From positions 372,001-436,000 of the forward strand of contig NZ_CP123620.1 of NCBI RefSeq assembly GCF_029873215.1: a stretch of 64,000 bases of DNA. The letters are read 5' to 3'. Origin of the DNA: Nocardioides sp. BP30 (GTDB lineage Bacteria; Actinomycetota; Actinomycetes; Propionibacteriales; Nocardioidaceae). Of this stretch, positions 9,969-22,800 are shown piece by piece. The translations under genes and the position numbers were made by a program. The notes below the pieces were generated by a model. The model was given only the letters and a program-made list of their open reading frames with translations. It was not told where the DNA came from and made no database searches. Within the stretch, counting starts at the first letter, position 1. Every line of letters starts with the position of its first letter.

Positions 9969-10569
9969 CGAGAGGCCCGCTGCCGAAGGCCCCGGCGCCG
10001 AGCCGGACGCGGGTCCCGGCGCCGAGCCTGTCGGGACGCCGCGCGACGAGCGCGCTGACCAGGAGGGCGAGCACGACCCCGACGGCCTGGATCTGGCACG
10101 GGCACTCACCCGGGCGGTGGCCCGGATCGGCGGTACGCCGGCCAAGCGGCGTTCGGCCCGTGCTCGGCGTACGAACGAGAAGGGCCGGGTCTCCGGAGCC
10201 CATCCCGACGAGCGCGACCCGCAGACCCTCGACGCAACCCTGCGCCGCCTGGTGGGCGACCACGGCTGGGACCTGTCGCTGCGCGTGCACGGCGTGTTCG
10301 GCCGCTGGGCGCAGATCGTGGGCGAGGAGATCGCCCAGCACTGCGAGCCGGAGTCGTTCGCCGACGGCAAGCTGGTCGTCCGCACCGACTCCACCGCCTG
10401 GGCTACCCAACTGCGGCTGCTCGCGCCGACGCTGGTGCGGCGCCTCAACGAGGAGCTCGGGCACGGCACGGTGACGGTGATCGAGGTGCTGGGGCCTCAT
10501 GTCCCGACGTGGAAGAAGGGCCGGCGATCGGTCCGCGGCGGGCGCGGTCCGCGCGACACCTACGGGTGA
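9958..10569 (+). CDS. dciA: DciA-like DUF721 protein (replicative helicase operator)
   Basis: The 203-residue protein has a low-complexity acidic N-terminal 80 residues. The DUF721 domain follows at about 95-190 and includes [40 protein letters not shown] and [19 protein letters not shown]721/DciA proteins assist loading of the replicative helicase in bacteria lacking DnaC/DnaI. It overlaps recF by 11 bp and precedes gyrB, the conserved actinobacterial order. Confidence 0.88.
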   Translation: MSSDERPAAEGPGAEPDAGPGAEPVGTPRDERADQEGEHDPDGLDLARALTRAVARIGGTPAKRRSARARRTNEKGRVSGAHPDERDPQTLDATLRRLVGDHGWDLSLRVHGVFGRWAQIVGEEIAQHCEPESFADGKLVVRTDSTAWATQLRLLAPTLVRRLNEELGHGTVTVIEVLGPHVPTWKKGRRSVRGGRGPRDTYG

Positions 10570-10818
10570 GTCCCCGAGGGGAGCCGCAAGTGCTGTTCTG
10601 CGTTCCTGCGGTCCCTTCGGACGTATAGGGCCTCAGCCGATGCCCCGTGAGAGCCCCCAAAGCGGCGTAAAACGTCCCACAGAGGCGTTTTCCACCGGCT
10701 GTCGGCAAGTCTCCACAGGCACTTCGTGCCTGGAAGGCCTCTGGCGGGTAGACTGAGCCCCGGGTCGACCTCTGCGTCGACCCGCTGCATGCCCCGCACC
10801 GACTTCCCAGAGGTGACC
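10570..10818 (+). promoter_or_regulatory. gyrB leader and promoter region
   Basis: The 249-bp gap has no gene. It contains a -10-like TAGACT at 10749-10754 and two short hairpins: CAGGCAC/GTGCCTG (about 10718-10734) and GGGTCGAC/GTCGACCC (about 10762-10783). AGAGG just before GTG 10819 is the likely gyrB ribosome binding site. No DnaA box of good quality was seen. Confidence 0.5.
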
Positions 10819-12906
10819 GTGTCCACTGAGCCCGCCGCAAGCGCAGCGACGCCCGCCCCCACACCGCCTAACGGAGTCGAGTACGACGCCTCCGCGATCC
10901 AGGTGCTTGAGGGACTCGAGGCGGTGCGCAAGCGCCCCGGCATGTACATCGGATCCACCGGTGAGCGCGGCCTGCACCACCTGATCTGGGAGATCGTCGA
11001 CAACTCGGTCGACGAGGCGCTCGCCGGCTACTGCGACACGATCAAGGTGACGCTGAACGCCGACAACTCGATCAGCGTCGCCGACAACGGTCGCGGCATC
11101 CCGACCGACACCGCACCCGGCCAGGAGATCCCGGCCGCGACGCTGGCCCTGACCGTGCTGCACGCGGGTGGCAAGTTCGGCGGCGGGGGCTACAAGGTCT
11201 CCGGCGGTCTGCACGGCGTGGGCTCCTCGGTCGTCAACGCGCTCTCCACGTGGCTCAAGCTCGAGATCAAGAACCGCGGCTACCTGTGGGAGCAGGAGTT
11301 CGACCTCGGGGTGCCGCGCTACGACCTGCGGCAGGTGCGACCGCTCGAGGAGGGCGAGAGCACCGGCACGACAGTGACGTGGTCGGCCTCCCCGGAGATC
11401 TTCGAGACCACCGACTACAGCCTCGAGACGATCTCGACCCGGTTCCGCGAGCGAGCCTTCCTCAACAAGGGCCTGCGCATCGAGCTGCGCGACAAGCGGC
11501 CGAAGGCCGAGGAGATCGCCGCCGCCGTCGAGAGCGAGAGCCTCGACGACGAGCTCGAGGAGAGCGGTGCGGATGCTATCCACGCCGACGGCGCGGGCCT
11601 CGAGCAGGTCTTCTACTACGAGCGCGGTCTGGTCGACTACGTCGACCACATCAACAAGCGGCGCACGACCGTCTCGCCGATCATCGCCTTCGAGGCCGAG
11701 ACCGGCCCGGACGCCAACAACGCGATGAGCCTCGAGCTGGCCATGCAGTGGACGACGTCGTACAACGAGTCGGTCCACACCTTCGCCAACCTCATCAACA
11801 CCCCCGAAGGCGGTACGCACGAGGAGGGTTTCCGGGCGGCGCTCACCTCGCTGATGAACCGCTGGGGCGAGGAGTGGGGCCTGGTGAAGAAGAAGGAGGA
11901 CAGGCTCACCGGCGACGACATCCGCGAGGGCCTGACCGCCATCATCAGCCTCAAGATCAGCGAGCCGCAGTTCGAGGGCCAGACCAAGGCCAAGCTCGGC
12001 AACACCGAGGCCAAGGGCTTCACCCAGTCGGTCGTCAACGACCAGCTCGGCGCCTGGCTGGAGCAGAACCCGAACGACGGCAAGGAGATCATCCGCAAGG
12101 CGCAGGCCGCGGCGACCGCGCGGATCGCGGCCCGCAAGGCGCGCGACCTGGCCCGCACCCGCAAGGGTGTGCTCGGTGGCGGCGGGCTGCCGGGCAAGCT
12201 GCGCGACTGCAGCTCGCGCAACCCCGAGGAGTGCGAGGTCTTCATCGTCGAGGGAGACTCGGCCGGCGGCTCCGCGGTGATGGGCCGGGACAACCGCATC
12301 CAGGCGATCCTCCCGATCCGCGGCAAGATCCTCAACGTCGAGAAGGCGCGCATCGACAAGGTCCTGGCCAACCAGGAGGTGCAGGCGATCATCTCCGCCC
12401 TCGGCACCGGCGTGCACGACGAGTTCGACATCGCGAAGCTGCGCTACCACAAGATCGTGCTGATGGCCGACGCCGACGTCGACGGTCACCACATCAACAC
12501 CCTGCTGCTGACCCTCCTCTTCCGGTTCATGAAGCCGCTGATCGAGGCCGGTCACGTCTTCCTCGCCCAGCCGCCGCTCTACCGGATCAAGTGGAACAAG
12601 CCGCACGAGCACGAGTACGTCTTCTCCGACGCCGAGCGCGACGCGGTCCTGGCCGATGGCCAGGCGCAGGGCAAGAAGCTGCCGCGCGAGGCGCCGATCC
12701 AGCGGTACAAGGGCCTCGGCGAGATGAACGCCGACGAGCTCTGGGAGACGACCCTCGACCCCGACCAGCGCGTGCTGCTGCAGGTCACCCTCGAGGACGC
12801 CGCCCAGGCCGACGAGATCTTCTCGATCCTGATGGGCGAGGACGTCGATCTCCGCCGTTCCTTCATCCAGCGCAACGCCAAAGACGTCCGCTTCCTCGAC
12901 ATCTGA
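10819..12906 (+). CDS. gyrB: DNA gyrase subunit B
   Basis: The 695-residue protein has the GHKL ATPase features [25 protein letters not shown] and [19 protein letters not shown]. The TOPRIM motif EGDSAGGSA is present, with [16 protein letters not shown]. It hydrolyses ATP to drive negative supercoiling by the GyrA2B2 complex. An in-frame ATG lies at 10789, but GTG 10819 has the better spaced AGAGG. An acidic insertion at about 238-265, with several Glu/Asp/Ser, separates the ATPase and transducer parts. gyrA follows after 21 bp. Confidence 0.97.
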   Translation: MSTEPAASAATPAPTPPNGVEYDASAIQVLEGLEAVRKRPGMYIGSTGERGLHHLIWEIVDNSVDEALAGYCDTIKVTLNADNSISVADNGRGIPTDTAPGQEIPAATLALTVLHAGGKFGGGGYKVSGGLHGVGSSVVNALSTWLKLEIKNRGYLWEQEFDLGVPRYDLRQVRPLEEGESTGTTVTWSASPEIFETTDYSLETISTRFRERAFLNKGLRIELRDKRPKAEEIAAAVESESLDDELEESGADAIHADGAGLEQVFYYERGLVDYVDHINKRRTTVSPIIAFEAETGPDANNAMSLELAMQWTTSYNESVHTFANLINTPEGGTHEEGFRAALTSLMNRWGEEWGLVKKKEDRLTGDDIREGLTAIISLKISEPQFEGQTKAKLGNTEAKGFTQSVVNDQLGAWLEQNPNDGKEIIRKAQAAATARIAARKARDLARTRKGVLGGGGLPGKLRDCSSRNPEECEVFIVEGDSAGGSAVMGRDNRIQAILPIRGKILNVEKARIDKVLANQEVQAIISALGTGVHDEFDIAKLRYHKIVLMADADVDGHHINTLLLTLLFRFMKPLIEAGHVFLAQPPLYRIKWNKPHEHEYVFSDAERDAVLADGQAQGKKLPREAPIQRYKGLGEMNADELWETTLDPDQRVLLQVTLEDAAQADEIFSILMGEDVDLRRSFIQRNAKDVRFLDI

Positions 12907-12927
12907 GCCGGTTAGAGAGACACACAG

Positions 12928-15578
<2,651 letters not shown>

Positions 15579-15579
<1 letters not shown>

Positions 15580-16157
15580 TGACGGAACGCCCCGCCCAGC
15601 GGACCACCGGGGGTCCCGGCGCGGACAGGGGTCGTGAGGACACCGCCGTACGCCCCCTGACCAAGCGCGTCCAGGACAAGCTGGCCGCCGCTGCCGACGA
15701 GGCTCGTCGCAACGCCGCCGCGCCGGCCGGCACGACGGCCGCCTCCGGCTCGACCGCGTCCGCCGCGGCGTCCGCGCCGAGCCGAGGACCGCGCCGGGCT
15801 CGGCTCCGCCTCACCCGGTTGGACCCGTGGTCGGTGATGAAGACGGCGTTCCTGCTCTCCGTGGCTCTCGGCATCGTGATGGTCGTCGCCGTGGCGATCG
15901 TGTGGGGTGTCCTCAGCGCAGCGGGCGTCTGGGACTCGGTCAACCGCACCGTGCAGGACATCGTCGGCAACGACTCGACGTCGTCGTTCAACATCAAGGA
16001 CTACGTCGGCACCTCGCGGGTGCTCGGCTTCACCATGGTGATCGCCGTCATCGACGTGGTGCTGCTGACGGCGGTGGCGACGCTGGGCGCCTTCCTCTAC
16101 AACATGGCGGCAGCGCTCATCGGCGGCATCGAGGTCACGCTCGCCGAGGAGAACTGA
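15579..16157 (+). CDS. DUF3566 membrane protein
   Basis: The 192-residue protein has a Pro/Ala-rich cytoplasmic N-terminus (1-75). A DUF3566 domain follows, starting RLRLTRLDPWSVMKTAFLLSVALGI, with two membrane helices (about 87-113 and 146-175) and LGAFLYNMAAALIGGIEVTLAEEN at the end. DUF3566 proteins are found immediately after gyrA in most actinobacteria; their function is unknown. The overlap with gyrA is one base. Confidence 0.9.
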
Positions 16158-16245
16158 GGCGACGATTTCCTCGTTCGCCGGGCGCTCGGGTAGTGTTTCG
16201 CCTCGGTTCGACCGATGGGGCTTCCACCCTGAGGTCGTTCCACCC

Positions 16246-16319
16246 GGGCCTATAGCTCAGACGGTTAGAGCACCACACTGATAATGTGGGGGTCGGAGGT
16301 TCAAGTCCTCCTAGGCCCA
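16246..16319 (+). tRNA. tRNA-Ile (GAT anticodon)
   Basis: The 74-nt cloverleaf has acceptor arms GGGCCTA/TAGGCCC, a D-arm with AGCTCAGACGGTTAGAGC, anticodon stem-loop around CTGATAA and a T-arm GGAGG-TTCAAGT-CCTCC. The 3' CCA is not encoded. A -10-like TAGTGT lies about 50 bp upstream. Confidence 0.97.
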
Positions 16320-16327
16320 CGGAACAG

Positions 16328-16357
16328 CCCCGGCCGCGACAGCGGACCGGGGTTTTT
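16328..16357 (+). terminator. Rho-independent terminator after tRNA-Ile
   Basis: CCCCGG (16328-16333) pairs with CCGGGG (16347-16352), followed by five T residues. It lies 8 bp past the tRNA-Ile end and just before the DLW-39 ribosome binding site. Confidence 0.75.
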
Positions 16358-16372
16358 CGTAAGGAGAAGCGC

Positions 16373-16498
16373 GTGAAGAAGATCATCCTGATCGCCCTCG
16401 CGGCGGCCGGCGCCGTCGTCGCCAAGAAGAAGCTCGACCAGAGTCGGGCCGAGCAGGCGGCATGGGCCTCGGTCACCGACCCGGTGTCGAAGTCCTGA
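16373..16498 (+). CDS. DLW-39 family small protein
   Basis: The 41-residue protein starts at GTG 16373, preceded by AAGGAGAAG. It reads [20 protein letters not shown], a short hydrophobic segment, and ends [13 protein letters not shown]. The size, the N-terminal hydrophobic helix, the W-x(3)-TDP tail and the position between tRNA-Ile and tRNA-Ala match the actinobacterial DLW-39 family, whose function is unknown. A longer in-frame extension upstream overlaps the tRNA and is not real. Confidence 0.85.
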   Translation: MKKIILIALAAAGAVVAKKKLDQSRAEQAAWASVTDPVSKS

Positions 16499-16515
16499 TC
16501 CGCTGATCCACCCTC

Positions 16516-16591
16516 GGGGCGTTGGCGCAATTGGTAGCGCACCTGCTTTGCAAGCAGGGGGTTGTCGGTTCGAGTCCGATACGCTCCACCA
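16516..16591 (+). tRNA. tRNA-Ala (TGC anticodon)
   Basis: The 73-nt body plus encoded CCA has acceptor arms GGGGCGT/ACGCTCC with one G-U pair, D-arm GCGCAATTGGTAGCGC, anticodon loop TTTGCAA and T-arm TGTCGG-TTCGAGT-CCGATA. It lies downstream of tRNA-Ile, the common origin-proximal pair. Confidence 0.97.
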
Positions 16592-16593
16592 GA

Positions 16594-16622
16594 GAAACCC
16601 CAGCTCAGCCTGGGGTTTTCTC
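16594..16622 (+). terminator. Rho-independent terminator after tRNA-Ala
   Basis: GAAACCCCA pairs with TGGGGTTTTC around an 8-nt loop, and more T and C residues follow. It starts 3 bp after the tRNA-Ala CCA end. Confidence 0.8.
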
Positions 16623-16684
16623 CTTTCAGGACGCCTGCGACTCGCCGTCCTGATCTCTGTGGGGGACCAGTGGGGGAAGGGTGA

Positions 16685-16970
16685 CTACTTTCTCGCGCTT
16701 GAGGCGGCCCAACTGTGGGAGCGGAACGTCTTCAGCCGCTCGAGAGCATCCTTCGCTGCGAGCTTGTCGACTCGCTCTCCGGACAGGTTCTGCAGCCACG
16801 CGAGCAGGCGCCGGCCACCGACGAATTCGATGCCGTCGACCTTGAAGTCATCCGGCACCTTGTGTTGCGCAGGACCCCAGATGACGACGACCGGCTTCAC
16901 TTCGGCGGTGTGTGCCTTCGCGCGATGACCAGCTCTGGGATGCGCGGCCGCTGCTGGCCCGGCAGCGCGG
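16685..16970 (-). pseudogene. C-terminal remnant of a NERD-domain-like protein
   Basis: The minus strand encodes VKPVVVIWGPAQHKVPDDFK, then VDGIEFVGGRRLLAWLQNLS and a helical tail. This resembles the C-terminal third of nuclease-related (NERD) domain proteins, where a PVVVxWG strand is followed by a GxRLxxWL segment. Weak similarity may continue upstream to about 16930 (AKAHTAE), but there is no N-terminal half. The next gene on this strand ends at 16972. A complete NERD protein would need about 200 more residues. Position beside a tRNA suggests past integration or deletion at this site. The family call is by eye. Confidence 0.5.
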
Positions 16971-16971
16971 G

Positions 16972-18222
16972 TCAGCCGACCGCGCTACCGCCGCTGGCGG
17001 CACTCGCGCTGCTCTGGTCGGCGTCGGCCTCGTCGAGGACGGCCTCGGCCTCGACAGCGGAGCCGGAGGCGGCACCTGCATCGGAATCGGACGTCGTCGC
17101 CGGGGCGGCCGCCCGCTGGGCGGCGGCCATCAGCTGCGCCTGGGCGTGGCCCATCATGCCGCCGGCGGGGAGTCCGAGGAGGGTGCGGCGGTGGTGGCGC
17201 CAGCGCACGTAGCGGGGGCCCGGAATCGCGAGCACCAGCCCGATGGCGGCGTACGCGGCCAGGCGCCAGACACCGATGTGCGCTCCGGGGCCGGCGCCGT
17301 ACCAGATGTCCTTGATGAGCGGCACCGTGCCGCCGCTCACCACGACATGGTTGAGCCACCGGAACGGCTCGGGCACCATGTCGACCGGCATCGCCCCGCC
17401 CGAGGCGGGGATGTTGAGGAACACGAAGATGACCAGGGCCCCGCCGGTGACGAAGCGGCCGAGGTAGTAGGCGATGCCGTTGACGGCGAGTCCCACGGCG
17501 AGAACCGTGCAGAAGAGCAGTGCCCACAGCGAGAGGAAGTGTCCCACGAGTGCGCCGAGCACCGGCCCGACGAGGACACTGGCGACGAGCGAGAGCACGA
17601 CGGCCGATCCGCCCAGGATCGCGAACCGGTCGCGGCGCCGGAGCGGATTGCCCATCATGCCGCAGAACATGCCGACCATGTAGCCGCCGATCGTGCCGAC
17701 CAAGGAGACGTAGAGCGCTACCGTCCCGGTCGCGTCACTATGCGGCAGCGGCGCGATGTCCTTGATCTGCAGGGTGTTCCCGGCGGCCGCGGAGATCCCG
17801 CGGAAGGTCGCCTCGACCGTCGAGACGTTCGCAGACCCTGCCGCTGCGGTGCCGATGACCAGTGTCGGGCCGCCCTGGGTGGTCGGGTCGAAGATGGCGA
17901 CCAGCTCCCCCTTGCGCACCGCCTGGGTATCGGCGGCGCGCATCTCGCGTACGTCGAACCCGCCTGGTGCCGCCTTGGCCAGAGCTGAGTCGACCTGCGT
18001 GGCCGTCTGCTCGCCGACCACGCCCACCTTCATCTCGTGCGGACTGATCGAGTGGAAGGCCCCGACGTAGCACAGGCAGAAGAGGATCACGAAGACCAAG
18101 GGCAACCACAGCTGCAGTCCGATCATCTGGGTCGCCGGGTGGAACTTCTCGTAGCGTCGTTTGAACGCCTGCATGCGGTTGAACCATGGCACCGTGCGAA
18201 CGGGGGGCTGCTGATCGGTCAT
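16972..18222 (-). CDS. DUF3533/YhgE-like ABC-2 type membrane protein
   Basis: The 416-residue protein has one N-terminal helix (about 33-55). An extracytoplasmic domain of about 120 residues follows (MKVGVVGEQTATQVDSALAK, then VREMRAADTQAVRKGELVA). Five further helices lie in 165-345. This one-plus-five arrangement and the GELVAIFDPTT strand match YhgE/Pip-related DUF3533 proteins of the ABC-2 permease superfamily. The C-terminal 60 residues are Ala/Ser/Asp-rich and disordered. No ATPase gene is nearby. A perfect palindrome about 110 bp upstream suggests control by a dedicated repressor, possibly TetR, that is not encoded in the window. Confidence 0.75.
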   Translation of the reverse strand: MTDQQPPVRTVPWFNRMQAFKRRYEKFHPATQMIGLQLWLPLVFVILFCLCYVGAFHSISPHEMKVGVVGEQTATQVDSALAKAAPGGFDVREMRAADTQAVRKGELVAIFDPTTQGGPTLVIGTAAAGSANVSTVEATFRGISAAAGNTLQIKDIAPLPHSDATGTVALYVSLVGTIGGYMVGMFCGMMGNPLRRRDRFAILGGSAVVLSLVASVLVGPVLGALVGHFLSLWALLFCTVLAVGLAVNGIAYYLGRFVTGGALVIFVFLNIPASGGAMPVDMVPEPFRWLNHVVVSGGTVPLIKDIWYGAGPGAHIGVWRLAAYAAIGLVLAIPGPRYVRWRHHRRTLLGLPAGGMMGHAQAQLMAAAQRAAAPATTSDSDAGAASGSAVEAEAVLDEADADQSSASAASGGSAVG

Positions 18223-18330
18223 GCGTCGACCCTTCGGTGGTTGAGGGGGAAGCGAGGGCCCGGACGGCCGCGCTGGTCACGACGGACCTTCACCCTCGAC
18301 GGTGCCGGTCATGGCGCCCCAGGGGCCAGT

Positions 18331-18371
18331 GTACACCTTAAACGGGGAATGGTTCCCCGTTTAAGGTGTAC
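18331..18371. promoter_or_regulatory. 19-bp perfect palindrome, probable operator
   Basis: GTACACCTTAAACGGGGAA (18331-18349) is exactly complementary to 18353-18371, with a 3-bp TGG spacer. It lies upstream of the DUF3533 gene and downstream of the alcohol dehydrogenase stop, both on the minus strand. The length and symmetry look like a TetR-type operator; no TetR gene is adjacent. It could also act as a hairpin terminator for the dehydrogenase, but there is no T-run. Confidence 0.6.
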
Positions 18372-18471
18372 GCACTCCACCGGATCGTCACGGGAGGAGT
18401 GCGGCGCGGCGCCTGTCCACCACGAGCGCCCGTCCACGAGGCCTCGTTCCACGCCGCGGTGCGGCGGCTGG

Positions 18472-19512
18472 TCAGGGAGCGACGACAGCGCGGCCGGTCA
18501 GCTCGCCCGCGATGAGCCGCCGGTAGGCCTCGGGCGCCTCGTCGAGGGAGAAGCGCTCGATCTCGGGAGTGATCTTGCCGGCGCGGTAGAGGTCCACGAC
18601 CTCGTAGAGCTCCTCGACCGTGCCCCAGTAGGTGCTCGTCAGCTCCACCTCGTACGGGAGGCCGTAGAAGTTCCACGGGTAGGTCCCGTTCCCGATGCCG
18701 ACCACCGTGATCCGGCCGCGCAGGGCGACGACCTTGGCCGCGAACTCGATGGTCGGGCCGACCCCGACCAGGTCGAAGACCGCATCGACGCCGCGCCCGC
18801 CGGTGATGGCGCGGATCTGATCGGCCTGCTCGGGACCGCTGCCGACGGTGGTCGCACCCTTGGCCGCTGCCCGCTCCATCGCGGCGGGATTGGCGTCGGT
18901 GGCGATGACTGTCGCACCGGTGAGCGCGGTCAGGATCTGCACGGCCACCTGTCCCAGGCCGCCCAGGCCGATCACCAGGGCGTACTTCCCGCCGCCGGCG
19001 AGGGCCGGCAACGACTTCTTGATGGCGTGGTACGGCGTCAAGCCGGCGTCGGCGAGCGGCGCGGCCGCCACGGGATCGGCGTCGCCGAGTGGGACAAGGT
19101 TGCGGGCCGGTACCACCACGAACTCGGCCATCCCTCCGTCGCGGCCCAGCCCGACGGCCAGATACGGCATGGTCGAAGCGTTCTCGCAGTACGTGTCCTG
19201 CCCGCGGGAGCAGGCGCGACAGTGCCCGCAGCCGCTCGGTCCGTAGACGAGGTGGGCGGTGCCCGGCTCGAGCCCGGTGACCCCGGGCCCGACCTCCTCG
19301 ATCCAGCCGGCGACCTCGTGGCCGAGGGTGAACGTGGGACGCAGCTGCGCGGGTCCGAACTCCTCGTCGAACTCGGTGAAGATCGAGACGTCGGAGTGGC
19401 AGGCGCCGGAACCGGCGACCTTGAGCAGCACTTCACCCGGGCCGGGCGTCGGTCGGTCGACCTCGACGAGGGCTGGGGCGGACTTGTAGGACTGGAATCG
19501 GAGAGCCTTCAT
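18472..19512 (-). CDS. Zinc-dependent alcohol dehydrogenase (MDR family)
   Basis: The 346-residue protein starts at ATG 19512 (MKALRFQSYKSAPALVEVD). GACHSDVSIF and GHEVAGWIEEVGPGV give the catalytic zinc Cys and His. The structural-zinc lobe is GCGHCRACSRGQDTYC with four Cys. The NAD(P) motif is VIGLGGLGQVAVQ, followed by IATDANPAAM, whose Asp favours NAD. It should interconvert an alcohol and an aldehyde or ketone; the substrate is unknown. A longer open frame upstream is not family-like. Confidence 0.92.
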   Translation of the reverse strand: MKALRFQSYKSAPALVEVDRPTPGPGEVLLKVAGSGACHSDVSIFTEFDEEFGPAQLRPTFTLGHEVAGWIEEVGPGVTGLEPGTAHLVYGPSGCGHCRACSRGQDTYCENASTMPYLAVGLGRDGGMAEFVVVPARNLVPLGDADPVAAAPLADAGLTPYHAIKKSLPALAGGGKYALVIGLGGLGQVAVQILTALTGATVIATDANPAAMERAAAKGATTVGSGPEQADQIRAITGGRGVDAVFDLVGVGPTIEFAAKVVALRGRITVVGIGNGTYPWNFYGLPYEVELTSTYWGTVEELYEVVDLYRAGKITPEIERFSLDEAPEAYRRLIAGELTGRAVVAP

Positions 19513-19527
19513 ACTATCCGAAACAAC

Positions 19528-19539
19528 CGACACCTGTCG
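19528..19539. promoter_or_regulatory. Putative operator upstream of the alcohol dehydrogenase
   Basis: CGACACCTGTCG is a 12-bp perfect palindrome 16 bp upstream of the dehydrogenase start. Placement between start codon and promoter fits a repressor site; the cognate regulator is unknown. The rest of the 319-bp divergent gap (19513-19831) holds only the two promoters and the LacI-like site at 19803. Confidence 0.4.
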
Positions 19540-19802
19540 TTTAGTCCCGGAGTGCTGGGTCGGCCGGGTGGCACGTGTCAGGCACGGGAGCGGTCCGCGC
19601 AGCAGGTTGAAAAGATTGAAAAGGTGGTTTTGTCTCACTCTATGGACGTTCAAGGTGAAGGTAAAAGGTAGACCTGACGTCACATGTATCCCGGGATGAC
19701 CTGCGGAGATTCGCACGGAGGGGGCTGGAGAACCCTGGAGGAGCCGGTCCGCTGCCCTTGCCAGCGATGTGACGGTGCTCATACCGTGACGCGCGCCACT
19801 CA

Positions 19803-19816
19803 GTGAATCGTTTCAC
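19803..19816. promoter_or_regulatory. LacI-type operator-like site before the rhamnosidase gene
   Basis: GTGAATCGTTTCAC has 5-bp arms (GTGAA/TTCAC) around TCGT and is one base from the LacI-family core TGAAACGTTTCA. It lies 15 bp upstream of the TTG start, next to the ribosome binding site AGGGAG. LacI-type control is common for glycoside hydrolases in actinobacteria. The regulator is not in the window. Confidence 0.5.
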
Positions 19817-19831
19817 CTCCAGGGAGACACC

Positions 19832-22800
19832 TTGTTCACCTTCCCGTCCCCGGGACCGGCTGCGTTGCGGCGGTGCCGCACAGCGGCCGTCGTCCTGACA
19901 GCAGCGGGTCTGGCCCTCGCGGGCACCACCGCTTCCGCGGCCCAGCCCGTCCACGCCGCGGCGACCACGCCGGCGGCCGTGACGGTCCACGGGCTGCGCA
20001 TCGACGACCGCACCGACCAGCCGCTCGGTGTCGACGACACCAGCCCGACCCTCAGCTGGCAGCTCGACGGCAGCGGCGCCGTCGCGACGCAGACGGCGTA
20101 CGAGGTCCGTGCCGTCGACGAGACCCAGAAGCTGCTGTGGGACTCCGGCGAGGTCGCCAGCGCCCAGCAGAAGGCGACGTACGCGGGCACAGCGTTGACC
20201 TCGCGCGAGGACGTCTCCTGGCAGGTGCGGGTGTGGGACGGCAACGGCGTCCCCTCCGCCTGGAGCGCACCCTCCGCGTTCGAGATGGGCCTGCTGCAGC
20301 AGTCGGACTGGGGTGACGCGCAGTGGATCCAGTCCCCGCCGCCGCCGCTCAACCGAGGCGTCTCGATCGATGTCGGCGCGCAGAGCGCGCAGTACGTCCG
20401 CATCGATGTCACCAAGCTCGGGCTGCCCATCAACGAGTCGTCCTACGGCCTCGTCTCGCGCGTGATGCTCTCCGAGATCCAGGTGCTCGACGCCACCGGG
20501 ACCAACGTCGCCCTCGGCGGAAGCGTGTCCGTCTACGACCAGTACGCCTGCCCCGGATGCGGTACCAAGCTCCTGACCGACGGCAAGATCATCAGCCCCG
20601 GCTACGCGAGCCGGCAGTCGAGCACCCAGGACCTCACCCAGGCCAAGTGGATCCAGATCAACCTCGGAGCGGTGAAGAGCTTCGACCAGGTCGTCCTCTA
20701 CCCGCGCACCGACGCCCGTCTCGCGGACGGTCAGATCCCCGACTTCCCGGTGAACTTCACCATCGCGGCCTCGACCACCTCGAACACCGGGTCGACCCCG
20801 GCCGCCGGCACGGTGATCAAGACGATCACCGACGAGCCGAACCCGCCGGGTCCGGACATCGACAACCCGCTGCCGATCTTCGCCAAGCCCTTCACGACCA
20901 GCAAGCAGGTCGCCGACGCGCGGCTCTACATCGCCGGTGCCGGCCAGTACGACGCGACCATCAACGGCAAGCCGGTCACCGACACGGTCCTCAACCCCGG
21001 GGTGACCAACCCGCTGCGCTCGGAGCAGTACGGCACCTACGACGTCACCAAGCTCGTCCAGGGGGGTGAGAACACCATCGGCGTCGCGCTGGGCAATGGC
21101 CAGACCGACGTCTACCCGCAGACCAACGCGGCCGCCGGGCGCAACGACGTCTACACGAAGTTCAACTCGACACCGATCCCGAACGGAACCCTGACCGCTG
21201 CGGTCGCAGCGGGCGACACCACGGTGTCGCTCTCAGGCGTCGGCGGCTACTCGGTGGGCGACACCGTGAACGTCGACACCGGTGACGGCGGCACCCGGCT
21301 GGAGTCGCGCAAGGTCAGCGCCGTGAACACGACCACCAACACCCTGACGGTCGCGACGGCGTTCGGCCAGGGCCACGCCTCCGGCGCGACCGTCCTCGGA
21401 TCGGGCTCCCCGACGGTCGGTGAGATGACCGTCTCGCCGCGCCTGATCGCCCGGTTGGAGCTGACCTACAGCGACGGCACGACCAGCACCGTCGCGACCG
21501 ACCCCACCTGGCAGGTCAAGGACGGCCCGACGATCACCGACAACTGGTACGCCGGCGAGGACTACGACGCCCGTGCCGTCCAAGCCGGCTGGAACGAGCC
21601 GGGCGCCGACCTCTCGGCCGCCCAGGGCTGGGGCGACTCCTCGATCACCTCACCGCCGTCGCTGGACACCAAGCTGGTCTGGCGTGAGGCGCCGCCGGTG
21701 CGGGTGCAGAAGACCTTCACCCCTGTCTCGATCAAGAAGGTCGCGGACGGCGACTGGTCCTTCGACCTCGGTCAGAACTTCGCCGGCATGCCCCAGCTGC
21801 ACCTGCCCGCCGGGAACGACATCCCGGCCGGCACGGTGATCCGACTGACGCCGGGTGAGACGGCCAGCGGCAACGGTGCCGTCAGCACCGCCTCGGCGGG
21901 CTCGGCGACGGGCATCCTCGACACCTACACCACCTCGGGCGACCCGAAGGGGGAGACCTGGTCGCCGACCTTCATGTACCACGGTTTCCAGTACGTCGAG
22001 GTCAGCGGCCTACCGGCCGACTTCGTCCCCGACGACACCACCCTCGTCGGCCTGCAGACCAACGCCGACGTGCCCTCGGGCGGCAACGTGACGACCAGCG
22101 ACACGCTGATCAACACGATCCACTCGATGTCGGAGTACTCGATCCGCTCCAACATGCAGTCGATCTTCACCGACTGCCCCACCCGCGAGAAGCTCGGCTG
22201 GCTGGCCGACATGATCCAGTCGATGGGGGCGATCCACTCCGACTTCGACGTCTCGGCGTTCTTGCGCACCACCGAGCAGAACATGCTCGAGTCGCAGCAG
22301 CCGAGTGGCCTCGTCCCGGGGACGGCGCCGGAGTTCCCGAACTTCGGTGGCGGCTACCGCGACGACGTCAACTGGGGCGGTGCGTTCATCCTGACGCCCT
22401 ACGAGCTGTGGAAGACCTACGGCGACACCGACACGATGGCGAGGTTCTACGCCCCGATGCAGGCCTACCTCGCCTACATCCGAGCGCAGATCGACCCGAC
22501 CACGGGTCTGCTCGTCAGCGGCTTGGGCGACTGGATCGCCGGTGACACCACCACGCCGAAGACGGCCACCGGCACCTACGGCCTGTACATGCTCGCCACC
22601 GACCTCGCCGCGATGGCGACCCAGCTGGGCCACACCGCCGATGCGGCCGACTACACCGCTCTCGCGTCAAGTCTGGGAACGGCCTTCAACAAGGCTTTCT
22701 ACGACGCGGCGTCGAAGTCCTTCACGACCGACGGAACCGACAGCACCACAGGCTCGCAGACGTTGGACGCGCTGCCCCTGGCGATGGGCATCGTCCCGGC

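Noticed and set aside
16286..16372. Upstream extension of the DLW-39 frame
   Set aside because: The extension overlaps tRNA-Ile and the terminator; the GTG at 16373 with AAGGAG is the proper start.
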